This document shows, in pieces, positions 17,844 through 26,055 of a stretch of 64,000 nt of DNA (position 1 is the first letter of the stretch; every line of letters begins with the position of its first letter). The translations under genes and the position numbers were made by a program. This DNA comes from Paenibacillus sp. Soil522 (lineage in GTDB: Bacteria > Bacillota > Bacilli > Paenibacillales > Paenibacillaceae). The notes below the pieces were generated by a model. It did no database searches, had not been told where the DNA came from, and saw nothing but the letters and a program-made list of their open reading frames with translations. The DNA lies in assembly GCF_001428245.1 (NCBI RefSeq), contig NZ_LMRV01000001.1, positions 54,560-118,559 on the forward strand, written 5' to 3'.

Positions 17844-17894
17844 TAAGATTTTTAATTAAACCGAATTTAGGCGCACTAAAAATGCCGAACTGAC

Positions 17895-17962
17895 TTGACA
17901 ATCGACAAGTTGGTTTGGTATTTTTGTAGTAATGATTAGCACTCGATTCGATTGAGTGCTAA
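17895..17962 (+). promoter_or_regulatory. Sigma-A promoter with CIRCE operator of the hrcA operon
   Basis: TTGACA at 17895-17900 and TATTTT at 17919-17924 (18-base spacer), followed by a perfect CIRCE element: TTAGCACTC at 17936-17944, nine bases, GAGTGCTAA at 17954-17962. CIRCE is the binding site of HrcA, encoded directly downstream. It covers the probable transcription start, so HrcA would block transcription in the absence of protein-folding stress. Confidence 0.95.
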
Positions 17963-18012
17963 CGATGGTAAACCGCAATAACGGATTAAAAATTTATGTA
18001 GGGGGTATTCGA

Positions 18013-19038
18013 ATGCTGTCGGAACGACAACGGATGATTTTGCACGCAATTGTGGATGATTATATTCGCTCAGCAGAACCAGTCGGTTCACGCAGCATTT
18101 CGAAGCGCGGCGACGTTGGCTTCAGTCCGGCTACTATTCGCAATGAGATGGCGGATCTGGAGGAGCTTGGCTTCCTGGAGCAGCCGCACACGTCAGCAGG
18201 GCGTGTCCCATCGACTAAAGGCTACCGTTATTATGTTGACCACTTAATAAAGCTTAGTGAAGTGGATGAGAATGACATTGGCATGGTTCGCTCGTTCGTT
18301 ACGGACAAAATGAACCAAATGGAGCAGGTCATTCAGCAAACCGCGATGATCCTATCCAATTTGACCAATTACACATCTATTTTGCTTGGACCGGAAATGT
18401 TCAGCACGTCACTTAAGCATTTTGGCCTTGTGCCGCTTGATCAAACGTCGGCAGTCGCCATTATTGTGACGAACACCGGACATGTTGAAAACCGGACGAT
18501 AACGATTCCAGCCGGCCTCAAAATGGAGGATATGGAAAAGGTCGTTAACATTTTAAACACGAGACTGGTTGGCGTTCCGCTGGTCCGTCTGCGTTCGAAG
18601 CTTTACACGGAAGTGGGGCAAGAGCTTGAAAGGCATGTTGATCATTATGAACAGCTGATGCAGGTGCTGGATCATGCGCTCCAAAATGGAGATGAGCATC
18701 GGATCTTCCTCGGCGGAACGACAAACATGCTGACGCAGCCTGAATTCAAGGACGTTGACAAAGTAAAAACGATTTTGGATCTGCTTGATGAGACACCAGC
18801 CATAATGAAAATGTTTTCCGGCCTTCCATCAGGTATACAAGTACGTATCGGGACAGAAAATGACCATAAGGCAATTAGCGATTGCAGTCTTATAACAGCA
18901 ACCTATGCCATTGATGGACAATCGCTGGGAACGATCGGTATTTTAGGACCAACACGAATGGAATACGGCAAAGTCATTAGTCTCTTGGATATGATATCTA
19001 AGGATATGGCGGTTCTGCTCAGCCGCTGGTATAAATAG
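18013..19038 (+). CDS. hrcA: Heat-inducible transcription repressor HrcA
   Basis: A 341-residue repressor that binds CIRCE and shuts off chaperone genes; GroEL helps to keep it active. The N-terminal winged helix-turn-helix is visible (MLSERQRMILHAIVDDYIRS, then GFSPATIRNEMADLEELGFL). A dimerisation and inserted domain follows, ending near the C-terminus with LGPTRMEYGKVISLLDMISK. The start at 18013 is set by AGGGGG upstream; the longer frame would begin inside CIRCE. First gene of hrcA-grpE-dnaK-dnaJ and self-regulated through the operator before it. Confidence 0.97.
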   Translation: MLSERQRMILHAIVDDYIRSAEPVGSRSISKRGDVGFSPATIRNEMADLEELGFLEQPHTSAGRVPSTKGYRYYVDHLIKLSEVDENDIGMVRSFVTDKMNQMEQVIQQTAMILSNLTNYTSILLGPEMFSTSLKHFGLVPLDQTSAVAIIVTNTGHVENRTITIPAGLKMEDMEKVVNILNTRLVGVPLVRLRSKLYTEVGQELERHVDHYEQLMQVLDHALQNGDEHRIFLGGTTNMLTQPEFKDVDKVKTILDLLDETPAIMKMFSGLPSGIQVRIGTENDHKAISDCSLITATYAIDGQSLGTIGILGPTRMEYGKVISLLDMISKDMAVLLSRWYK

Positions 19039-19097
19039 TTTTATGCTGAAGCTTGCGGTGTCAAATCTACTTCGTACATTTTTAAGGAGGTGATTGC

Positions 19098-19658
19098 ATG
19101 AGTACAAAGGAGCAACAAAATGAAGCGGCCCAGGCTGCGGAAGAGGTAGTAACTGCTGAGCAATCGGAGCAAGCTTACGAGGAATCGGTAAGCGAGGTAG
19201 TGGAGGAAGATGCGCGTTATGCGGAACTTCTGAAGCTGGCTGACGAGAACCAGCAGCGCTTTTTGCGCGTCCAAGCGGATTTCGACAATTTCCGCCGCCG
19301 TACATTAAAGGAAAAAGAAGAGCTCGGACAGTATGCATCGATGAAGCTGATCGGTCAGCTGCTGCCGGTTGTAGATAATTTTGAACGTGCTGTTGCTGCT
19401 GCTTCGTCTAACGGCGATTTCGAATCACTTGCGAAGGGCGTGGACATGATCTTCCGCCAACTGGAGCAAACGCTGGAGCAGGAAGGCCTAAAAGCGATGA
19501 ACGTAGTAGGTGAGCCGTTTAACCCTGAATTCCACCAGGCTATTATGCAGGTTGAATCCGACGAGCATGCGGAAGGCATCGTAGTAGAAGAAGTGCAGAA
19601 GGGCTATATCCTGAAAGACAAGATTTTGCGTCCAGCAATGGTTAAAGTAAGCAGCTAG
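19098..19658 (+). CDS. grpE: Nucleotide exchange factor GrpE
   Basis: A 186-residue cochaperone that releases ADP from DnaK. An acidic, disordered N-terminus (residues 1-45) precedes the long dimeric coiled-coil helix with LRVQADFDNFRRRTLKEKEE and the C-terminal beta domain with GEPFNPEFHQAIMQVE and VVEEVQKGYILKDKILRPAM. AAGGAGGTGATTGC precedes the ATG. Second gene of the HrcA-controlled operon, 59 bases after hrcA. Confidence 0.97.
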   Translation: MSTKEQQNEAAQAAEEVVTAEQSEQAYEESVSEVVEEDARYAELLKLADENQQRFLRVQADFDNFRRRTLKEKEELGQYASMKLIGQLLPVVDNFERAVAAASSNGDFESLAKGVDMIFRQLEQTLEQEGLKAMNVVGEPFNPEFHQAIMQVESDEHAEGIVVEEVQKGYILKDKILRPAMVKVSS

Positions 19659-19742
19659 ACATAAATGACTATCTTCCATAAATAAGGCACAGAAAACGGA
19701 TGTCGCGTTAAAATACAATTCCATGTAGGAGGAACTTTAGCT

Positions 19743-21572
19743 ATGAGTAAAGTAATCGGTATTGACCTTGGTACAACAAACTCTTGCGTAGCAGTAATGG
19801 AGGGCGGCGAAGCCGTCGTTATTCCTAACCCGGAAGGCAATCGTACAACCCCTTCGGTTGTAGGCTTTAAGAAGGACGGCGAGCGTGTTGTCGGTGAAAC
19901 GGCAAAACGTCAAGCGATCACGAACCCTGATCGTACCATCAGCTCGATCAAACGCCATATCGGTACGAACCATAAAGAAAAAATCGACGATAAAGATTAT
20001 ACGCCGCAAGAAATTTCTGCAATCATTTTGCAAAAATTGAAAGCTGATGCGGAAGCATACTTAGGTCAAACTGTAACACAAGCGGTTATTACGGTTCCTG
20101 CTTATTTCAACGACAGCCAGCGCCAAGCTACAAAGGATGCTGGAAAAATTGCCGGTCTGGAAGTACTTCGTATCGTCAATGAGCCGACAGCTGCCGCACT
20201 TGCATACGGCCTTGAGAAAACGGAAGACCAAACGATTCTCGTTTATGACCTTGGCGGCGGTACGTTTGACGTATCCATTCTTGAGCTTGGCGACGGCTTC
20301 TTCGAAGTTAAAGCGACAAGCGGCGATAACAAGCTGGGCGGCGACGACTTTGACCAAGTGATCATCGATTACCTTGTTGCTGAATTCAAGAAGGATCAAG
20401 GTATCGACCTGTCCAAAGATAAAGCGGCTGTTCAACGTTTGAAGGATGCTGCTGAGAAAGCGAAGAAGGAACTATCCGGCGTTTTGACATCGGCTATTTC
20501 GCTTCCGTTTATTACAATGGTTGACGGCGTTCCGCAGCATTTGGAGATCAGCCTTACCCGCGCAAAATTTGAAGAGCTTGCTGCTGCACTCGTTGAGCGT
20601 ACGCTTGGACCGACTCGTCAAGCGCTTAGCGATGCAGGCATGTCTTCTAACGATATCGATAAAGTTGTACTTGTAGGGGGATCGACTCGTATTCCTGCGG
20701 TACAAGAAGCCGTTAAAAAATTGATCGGAAAAGACCCGCATAAAGGCGTTAACCCGGATGAGGTAGTTGCTCTTGGCGCTGCCGTACAAGCGGGCGTATT
20801 GACTGGCGATGTGAAAGACGTAGTATTGCTGGACGTAACGCCATTGTCCCTCGGTATCGAGACTGCTGGCGGCGTGTTCACAAAAATGATCGATCGCAAC
20901 ACGACGATTCCTACGAGCAAGTCACAAGTGTACTCCACTTATGCCGACAATCAGCCGGGCGTTGAAATTCACGTCCTGCAAGGCGAGCGCTCGATGGCTG
21001 CAGGCAACAAAACGCTTGGCCGCTTTACATTGAACGATATTCCTCTTGCACCGCGCGGCGTACCGCAAATCGAAGTAACTTTCGATATCGATGCGAACGG
21101 TATCGTTAACGTATCCGCACTGGACAAAGGCACAGGCAAAAGCCAAAAAATTACGATTACTTCTTCCAGCGGCCTGAGTGAAGATGAAATCAATCAAATG
21201 ATGAAGGACGCTGAGCTGAACGCTGAAGAAGACCGCAAGCGCCGCGATCTTGTTGAAGCCAAAAACAGCGCTGACCAATTGGTCTACTCCGTTGACAAAA
21301 CGATTAAAGATCTTGGCGATAAAGTGGATGCTGCTGAAATCGAAAAAGCGAACGCTGCGAAAGAGAAAGTGACTGCAGCGCTTGCAACTGACGATCTTGA
21401 GCAAATTAATGCAGCAGCAGCGGAGCTGACAGAAATCGTTCAACAGCTTTCGGTTAAGCTGTATGAGCAAGCAGCGCAAGCAGCTGAAGGCGCAGCGCCG
21501 GAAGCAGGCGCGGCAAAAGGCAAAGACAACGTAGTAGACGCTGATTACGAAGTTGTTGACGATAATAAATAA
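19743..21572 (+). CDS. dnaK: Molecular chaperone DnaK (Hsp70)
   Basis: A 609-residue ATP-dependent chaperone. The ATPase domain starts [17 protein letters not shown] and includes [31 protein letters not shown] and [15 protein letters not shown]. The substrate domain follows the linker [15 protein letters not shown], and the lid ends with a [13 protein letters not shown] tail close to the usual C-terminus. GTAGGAGGAAC lies upstream of the ATG. Firmicute DnaKs lack a block found in the E. coli ATPase domain, and the length fits that. Third gene of the hrcA operon; a hairpin follows before dnaJ. Confidence 0.99.
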   Translation: MSKVIGIDLGTTNSCVAVMEGGEAVVIPNPEGNRTTPSVVGFKKDGERVVGETAKRQAITNPDRTISSIKRHIGTNHKEKIDDKDYTPQEISAIILQKLKADAEAYLGQTVTQAVITVPAYFNDSQRQATKDAGKIAGLEVLRIVNEPTAAALAYGLEKTEDQTILVYDLGGGTFDVSILELGDGFFEVKATSGDNKLGGDDFDQVIIDYLVAEFKKDQGIDLSKDKAAVQRLKDAAEKAKKELSGVLTSAISLPFITMVDGVPQHLEISLTRAKFEELAAALVERTLGPTRQALSDAGMSSNDIDKVVLVGGSTRIPAVQEAVKKLIGKDPHKGVNPDEVVALGAAVQAGVLTGDVKDVVLLDVTPLSLGIETAGGVFTKMIDRNTTIPTSKSQVYSTYADNQPGVEIHVLQGERSMAAGNKTLGRFTLNDIPLAPRGVPQIEVTFDIDANGIVNVSALDKGTGKSQKITITSSSGLSEDEINQMMKDAELNAEEDRKRRDLVEAKNSADQLVYSVDKTIKDLGDKVDAAEIEKANAAKEKVTAALATDDLEQINAAAAELTEIVQQLSVKLYEQAAQAAEGAAPEAGAAKGKDNVVDADYEVVDDNK

Positions 21573-21586
21573 AGTGTAGCGAGCAA

Positions 21587-21621
21587 GAGGTCAAAGACAG
21601 GCGCTACCTGGCTTTGACCTC
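21587..21621 (+). terminator. Hairpin between dnaK and dnaJ
   Basis: GAGGTCAAAG (21587-21596) and CTTTGACCTC (21612-21621) form a perfect 10-bp stem with a 15-base loop. Only a weak T stretch (CTTTCG) follows. This would allow partial termination or act as a processing/stability element, lowering dnaJ relative to dnaK. Confidence 0.6.
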
Positions 21622-21676
21622 CTTTCGTGCGCAATTGCGCATGGAATCATATGATAGATAGCGGAGGTGAGAACAG

Positions 21677-22804
21677 GTGGCAAGCAAACGTGATTATTAT
21701 GAGGTGCTTGGTGTTGGCAAGGATGCATCGGAAGATGAAATTAAAAAATCATACCGTAAATTAGCCCGCCAATATCATCCCGATGTGAACAAGGCTGCGG
21801 ATGCGGAGACGAAATTCAAGGAAGTAAAGGAAGCTTATGACGTACTGAGCGATGACAGCAAACGCTCGACGTATGACCGGTTCGGCCATGTTGATCCGAA
21901 TCAGGGCATGGGCGGAGGCGGCGCAGATTTCGGCGGAGGCTTCGGCGATATTTTCGATATGTTCTTCGGTGGCGGGGGCGGTCGCCGCGATCCAAACGCG
22001 CCGCAGCGCGGCAATGATCTGCAGTATACGATGACGGTCGAATTTAAGGAAGCGGTATTCGGCAAAGAAACCGAAATTACGATTCCGCGCACAGAGACAT
22101 GCGATACCTGTCATGGCGACGGAGCAAAACCGGGTACGAAGCCGGAAACTTGTTCGGTATGTAAGGGCAGCGGACAGCAGGAAGTTGTGCAAAATACGCC
22201 GTTCGGGCGCATGGTCAACCGTCGTGCTTGTACGAATTGCAGCGGCACAGGCCGCGTAATTAAAAACAAATGTACAACTTGTCACGGCGCAGGCAAAGTG
22301 AAGCGTCAACGCAAGATCAATATCCGCATACCGGCTGGTGTTGATGACGGCGCGCAAATCAGAATGTCAGGCGAAGGCGAAGGCGGGCTTCGCGGCGGTC
22401 CTGCAGGCGATTTGTATATCGTCATTCGCGTGAAGGCGCATGAGTTTTTCGAACGCGAAGGCGATGATATTTATTGCGAGGTCCCGCTTACTTTTGTTCA
22501 GGCAGCGCTTGGGGATGAAATTGAGATTCCTACGTTAACCGAAAAGGTGAAGCTGAAGGTGCCGTCAGGCACTCAAACGGGAACTTACTTTAGGCTTAAA
22601 GGCAAGGGCGTGCCTAAATTGCGGGGATACGGCCAAGGTGACCAGCATGTGAAGGTTACGATCGTAACGCCAACAAGCTTGACCGATGATCAGAAGGAAC
22701 TGCTGCGCCAGTTTGGCGGGCTTAGCAGCGATGCCGCAGCCAATGATCATGAGCACCATGAATCTATTTTCGACAAAATGAAAAAGGCGTTCCGCGGTGA
22801 ATAA
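21677..22804 (+). CDS. dnaJ: Chaperone DnaJ (Hsp40)
   Basis: A 375-residue cochaperone that delivers clients to DnaK and stimulates its ATPase. The J domain carries HPD at residues 34-36. A Gly/Phe-rich region follows ([20 protein letters not shown]). The zinc region has four CxxCxGxG repeats ([32 protein letters not shown]), and the C-terminal substrate domain includes [14 protein letters not shown]. Class I (type A) DnaJ. GTG start at 21677 with GGAGGTGA seven bases before. Last member of the hrcA operon. Confidence 0.98.
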   Translation: MASKRDYYEVLGVGKDASEDEIKKSYRKLARQYHPDVNKAADAETKFKEVKEAYDVLSDDSKRSTYDRFGHVDPNQGMGGGGADFGGGFGDIFDMFFGGGGGRRDPNAPQRGNDLQYTMTVEFKEAVFGKETEITIPRTETCDTCHGDGAKPGTKPETCSVCKGSGQQEVVQNTPFGRMVNRRACTNCSGTGRVIKNKCTTCHGAGKVKRQRKINIRIPAGVDDGAQIRMSGEGEGGLRGGPAGDLYIVIRVKAHEFFEREGDDIYCEVPLTFVQAALGDEIEIPTLTEKVKLKVPSGTQTGTYFRLKGKGVPKLRGYGQGDQHVKVTIVTPTSLTDDQKELLRQFGGLSSDAAANDHEHHESIFDKMKKAFRGE

Positions 22805-22912
22805 CCCGGCACGTCTTTTTTCCTTTTCATAACTGTATAGATTTTGACGGAAATTCATATTCTATTCGGGTAGGAAAACCATACATCACAAACAACCGGA
22901 GGGAATTTAACA

Positions 22913-23068
22913 ATGGAAGACAAAAACAGTTTGGAAAAACAAAACTTTGGTAACTTACCCATAGGAAAAAATGAGGATGTAGAATTTTCCGAAGAGCTTG
23001 CAGACGAAGCTGACCGCATAGCTGCGGAGCGTGCAGCAGCAGCTGACCAGCGCAACGAGCAGGAATAA
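22913..23068 (+). CDS. Small acidic protein, YfhD-like
   Basis: A 51-residue protein: a short polar N-terminus with GNLPIGKNEDVEFSEELA, then an Ala/Glu-rich helix ending RIAAERAAAADQRNEQE. The EFSEELAD ... AADQR pattern resembles the YfhD family of small proteins, some of them spore-associated. GGAGGG eight bases before the ATG supports translation. Its stop overlaps the ATG of the next gene (TAATG), so the two are coupled. Function unknown; the family assignment is from memory of the motif. Confidence 0.65.
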   Translation: MEDKNSLEKQNFGNLPIGKNEDVEFSEELADEADRIAAERAAAADQRNEQE

Positions 23069-23274
23069 TGAGTCAAATCGAAATTCAAGCAAAGTTCGAG
23101 GGCGAGGGCGCTGCTCAGGAGGCTTTGCATAAGCTCCAAGCGCTGCGCGCGGTTGAAGTGAACGGATTGTTCGATAGCGGATTGCTGACCGCTACCGTGG
23201 ATGAATCCGTCGCTGAACGAGCGCTCCATCTGATCCAGCAAATAGGCGGAGATGTGAATACGACGGTTACTTGA
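23068..23274 (+). CDS. Hypothetical protein, 68 residues
   Basis: A small soluble protein with a beta-alpha-beta-alpha look: IEIQAKFEGEGAAQEALHKL, RAVEVNGLFDSGLLTATVDE, then VAERALHLIQQIGGDVNTTV. The layout resembles half of a ferredoxin-like or ACT-like fold, but this is only a pattern. It is translationally coupled to the upstream 51-residue gene and closed by a strong terminator, so the pair forms its own small unit between dnaJ and prmA. Function unknown. Confidence 0.7.
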   Translation: MSQIEIQAKFEGEGAAQEALHKLQALRAVEVNGLFDSGLLTATVDESVAERALHLIQQIGGDVNTTVT

Positions 23275-23278
23275 TAAG

Positions 23279-23316
23279 GAGAGTCTGCAAGTCAATTGCT
23301 TGCAGGCTCTCTTTTT
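23279..23316 (+). terminator. Rho-independent terminator after the small gene pair
   Basis: GAGAGTCTGCAAG (23279-23291) and CTTGCAGGCTCTC (23299-23311) pair over 13 positions with one wobble and a 7-base loop, followed by five T. Confidence 0.9.
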
Positions 23317-23357
23317 GTAATGATATTGGAAAAATAAAGCGTTATCGGTTCATTTTT

Positions 23358-23387
23358 TTGTGCAAAGGCACTACTCTGGTGTACAAT
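23358..23387 (+). promoter_or_regulatory. Candidate sigma-A promoter of the prmA operon
   Basis: TTGTGC at 23358-23363, an 18-base spacer and TACAAT at 23382-23387, about 90 bases before prmA and just after a terminator. The -10 is good, the -35 only partial. Confidence 0.45.
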
Positions 23388-23475
23388 AGATGTTAGGTTT
23401 TTATAGCGAAACGTTTGTCTGGCCAATTGTGGCCGGGCGATAGCCGTTTACGATAGGCATTGGAGGATAATACAT

Positions 23476-24474
23476 ATGAAATGGCAAGAACTCACGATCT
23501 CAACGACCGAAGAGGCGCAGGAGATGATATCTAATTTTTTGCATGAATGGGGAGCAGGAGGCGTATCCATTGAAGAATCGGGTACACTGAGCAAGCAGCG
23601 CGATACGTCGCTTGGACAATGGTATGAGCTTCCGCTTAACGATATTCCGGAAGGTCAAGCAGTCATTAAGGGCTATTTTGGGGAAGATACGGACATGGAT
23701 GCGCTAATCGAAGCTATTCGTCCGCGTGTCGAGGAGCTTCGCGAATTTGATATCGATCCCGGAAACGTACAATATTCGGTGCTTTCCGTAGACGACGAGG
23801 ATTGGGCAACGGCATGGAAGCAATATTTTAAGCCGCTCCGTATCTCGGATACGTTAACAATCAAGCCGACATGGGAACAATATGAGGCTGGTCCGAATGA
23901 GCGGATCATTGAGCTGGATCCCGGGATGGCATTCGGAACGGGCACGCACCCTACAACGGCGCTTTGCCTGCAGACGCTTGAGTCTGTCATTCGCGGCGGA
24001 GAAGAAATAATCGACGTCGGTACCGGCTCGGGCATACTTGCTATCGGCGCTTGCCGTCTAGGCGCGAAGAGCGTCCTTGCGCTTGACCTTGATCCGATTG
24101 CCGTATCCAGTGCAACGGAGAACGTAAAGCTTAACGATCTTTCGCAGCAAATCGAAGTGCGCCTTAGCGACTTGCTCGGCGTAATCAAAGAAGATTCGGC
24201 CGGAGAAGTACATGCTTCAGGCGCTTTAGCGACTGCGGTTACGGTACCGGTAGATCTCGTTGTAGCTAATATACTGGCCGAAATCATCCTGCTGTTCGTG
24301 GATGATGTGTACGCTGCTTTGAAGCCGAACGGCATCTACATTGCTTCCGGTATTTATAAAAACAAAGAGAACGATGTAGAAGAAGGTTTGATTCGTTCCG
24401 GCTTCGAAATTGTCGAGAAGCGCCGCGATGAGGAATGGATCGCATTTATAGCGAGAAAGCCGCAGGTGGTTTAA
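23476..24474 (+). CDS. prmA: Ribosomal protein L11 methyltransferase
   Basis: A 332-residue enzyme that trimethylates several amino groups of ribosomal protein L11 with S-adenosylmethionine. The N-terminal substrate-recognition domain starts MKWQELTISTTEEAQEMISN. The class I methyltransferase domain has DPGMAFGTGTHPTT, then IDVGTGSGILAIGACRLGAK (SAM loop) and VVANILAEII. GGAGGATAATACAT precedes the ATG. It is the first gene of a run with the site-2 protease gene, rsmE and mtaB. In B. subtilis (yqeT) it also follows dnaJ. Confidence 0.96.
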   Translation: MKWQELTISTTEEAQEMISNFLHEWGAGGVSIEESGTLSKQRDTSLGQWYELPLNDIPEGQAVIKGYFGEDTDMDALIEAIRPRVEELREFDIDPGNVQYSVLSVDDEDWATAWKQYFKPLRISDTLTIKPTWEQYEAGPNERIIELDPGMAFGTGTHPTTALCLQTLESVIRGGEEIIDVGTGSGILAIGACRLGAKSVLALDLDPIAVSSATENVKLNDLSQQIEVRLSDLLGVIKEDSAGEVHASGALATAVTVPVDLVVANILAEIILLFVDDVYAALKPNGIYIASGIYKNKENDVEEGLIRSGFEIVEKRRDEEWIAFIARKPQVV

Positions 24475-25148
24475 TGGACTTACAGAGCTTTTTCAGGTTT
24501 CCGCTTGAGGATTTGCCCTTTGTTGTTCTAGCATTAGTAATTGCGTTCACTGTGCATGAGTTCGCTCATGCCTATAGCGCTTATAAGTTTGGAGACGATA
24601 CGGCTTATAATGCCGGGCGTGTGACCCTAAATCCGCGTGTTCACTTAGACATTCTGGGTACTCTGCTGATTCTGATAGCAGGCTTTGGATGGGCGAAGCC
24701 CGTGCCGGTCACGCCGAGCAAATTCAGCAGCCCGAGAATCATGAACATTATCGTAACGTTTGCCGGACCGCTAAGCAATTTGCTGCTTGGAATAATAGGA
24801 ATTATTATATATGTCGCGCTCATAGCCTCAGGAGTAATGGAAGGCACATCTGTAGGCGTTGGCGCGGCAATTGACCGTTTTTTTGATTATTTCATTTGGT
24901 ATAATTTCTTTCTGTTTATTTTTAATCTCATTCCGCTTCCGCCGCTTGACGGCTACCGGATCATTGCGGATCTTTTACCGCTTAAGATTCGTTACAAATT
25001 GGATCAGAATGTGCAGTGGGGGATGTTCATATTTCTGCTCATCGTATTTATACCGCCGCTTCGAAAAGTAACGCTGGACCCGTTAACGGGTCTGTCCGCA
25101 GATTTAATGAATAACACATTTGCATGGGTTTACCAGATTTTCTTCTAA
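24474..25148 (+). CDS. Site-2 protease family (M50) membrane metalloprotease homologue
   Basis: A 224-residue multipass membrane protein of the M50 family. The zinc-binding H28-E-F-A-H32 lies in the first helix, a NPRVHLDILG motif follows, and the second metal motif NLIPLPPLDGYRI holds the conserved Asp. There is no PDZ domain, so this is the short YdiL/YwhC-like group rather than RseP/RasP. Such proteins are putative intramembrane proteases whose substrates are mostly unknown; a link to the anti-sigma factor at 7.5 kb would be speculation. The ATG overlaps the prmA stop (TAATG), giving translational coupling. Not part of the B. subtilis prmA-rsmE-mtaB order as I know it. Confidence 0.88.
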   Translation: MDLQSFFRFPLEDLPFVVLALVIAFTVHEFAHAYSAYKFGDDTAYNAGRVTLNPRVHLDILGTLLILIAGFGWAKPVPVTPSKFSSPRIMNIIVTFAGPLSNLLLGIIGIIIYVALIASGVMEGTSVGVGAAIDRFFDYFIWYNFFLFIFNLIPLPPLDGYRIIADLLPLKIRYKLDQNVQWGMFIFLLIVFIPPLRKVTLDPLTGLSADLMNNTFAWVYQIFF

Positions 25149-25273
25149 TGGGTGATAGGAATCCGGCGCTGATACAATCAGCATTTGACTGGCAACGGTT
25201 TCTGATAGATTTACAAAAGGCAAACATGCTATTATGAAGGATGGAATTTGTTTAAGGGTGGTTGGCAACAACG

Positions 25274-26050
25274 ATGCAACGATATTTTGTAGCGGCGGAG
25301 CAGTTTGGCGACTCCGAAATCCGCATAATTGGCGAGGATGCGCATCATGCGGTCCGGGTCATGCGAACGAAGCCAGGTGATAAGTTTATCGTTAGCGACG
25401 GACAGTCGCGTACGGCGCTAGTTACTGTGCTTGAGGCTTCTCCAATGGTTATTAAAGCTCAAATAGTCGAGAGGCTAAGCGCGGACAGCGAGCCAAGCTG
25501 GGACATTACGATCGCGCAAAGCTTACCGAAGAGCGATAAGATGGAGCTGGTTATACAAAAAGGGACGGAGATCGGAGCTTATGCTTTCGTACCTTTTCAA
25601 TCCGAACGCATGGTTGTGCAGTACGACGCGAAGAAGGAAGCGAAGCGGATCGACCGCTGGAACAAAATAGCGAAGGAAGCAGCCGAGCAGGCACACCGCA
25701 ACCGCATTCCGAGCATTGAGCCGGTGCAAAGCTGGCAAGAGCTCATCCAGTCGTTCGGCTCGTATGATTTGGTATTATTTTGCTATGAGCGTGAAGGGCA
25801 TGCTGCCCATGGCAGAGGTGTCCGCTTGGCGATACGCGAATGGCTTGAAAATTCGGCTGCGGTCAGCACGCCGAACGTGTTGCTCATCGTCGGCTCGGAG
25901 GGCGGCTTCACAGACCGCGAAGCGGCTGAAGCAGAAGCGGCAGGTGCCGTATTGGTCGGTTTAGGCAGACGGATATTGCGAACGGAAACAGCGGGTATCG
26001 TAGGCTTAACCTGCTTATTATATGAATCCGGAGAAATGGGAGGAGCGTAA
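25274..26050 (+). CDS. rsmE: 16S rRNA m3U1498 methyltransferase
   Basis: A 258-residue SPOUT-class methyltransferase that methylates U1498 of 16S rRNA. The N-terminal PUA-like domain begins MQRYFVAAEQFG. The SPOUT core carries QSLPKSDKMELVIQKGTEIG, VGSEGGFTDREAAEAE and the knot motif LGRRILRTETA. The ATG at 25274 is chosen: GGGTGG ends 12 bases before it, while the TTG at 25262 directly abuts that site. mtaB follows after six bases. B. subtilis yqeU has the same neighbours. Confidence 0.95.
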   Translation: MQRYFVAAEQFGDSEIRIIGEDAHHAVRVMRTKPGDKFIVSDGQSRTALVTVLEASPMVIKAQIVERLSADSEPSWDITIAQSLPKSDKMELVIQKGTEIGAYAFVPFQSERMVVQYDAKKEAKRIDRWNKIAKEAAEQAHRNRIPSIEPVQSWQELIQSFGSYDLVLFCYEREGHAAHGRGVRLAIREWLENSAAVSTPNVLLIVGSEGGFTDREAAEAEAAGAVLVGLGRRILRTETAGIVGLTCLLYESGEMGGA

Positions 26051-26055
26051 CAACT

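Noticed and set aside
17876-17925. Terminator overlapping the hrcA promoter
   Set aside because: AAAAATGCC and GGTATTTTT can pair, but the stem is interrupted and coincides with the promoter elements; probably chance.
17956-18012. N-terminal extension of hrcA
   Set aside because: It would begin inside the CIRCE operator and before the best ribosome binding site; HrcA length fits the start at 18013.
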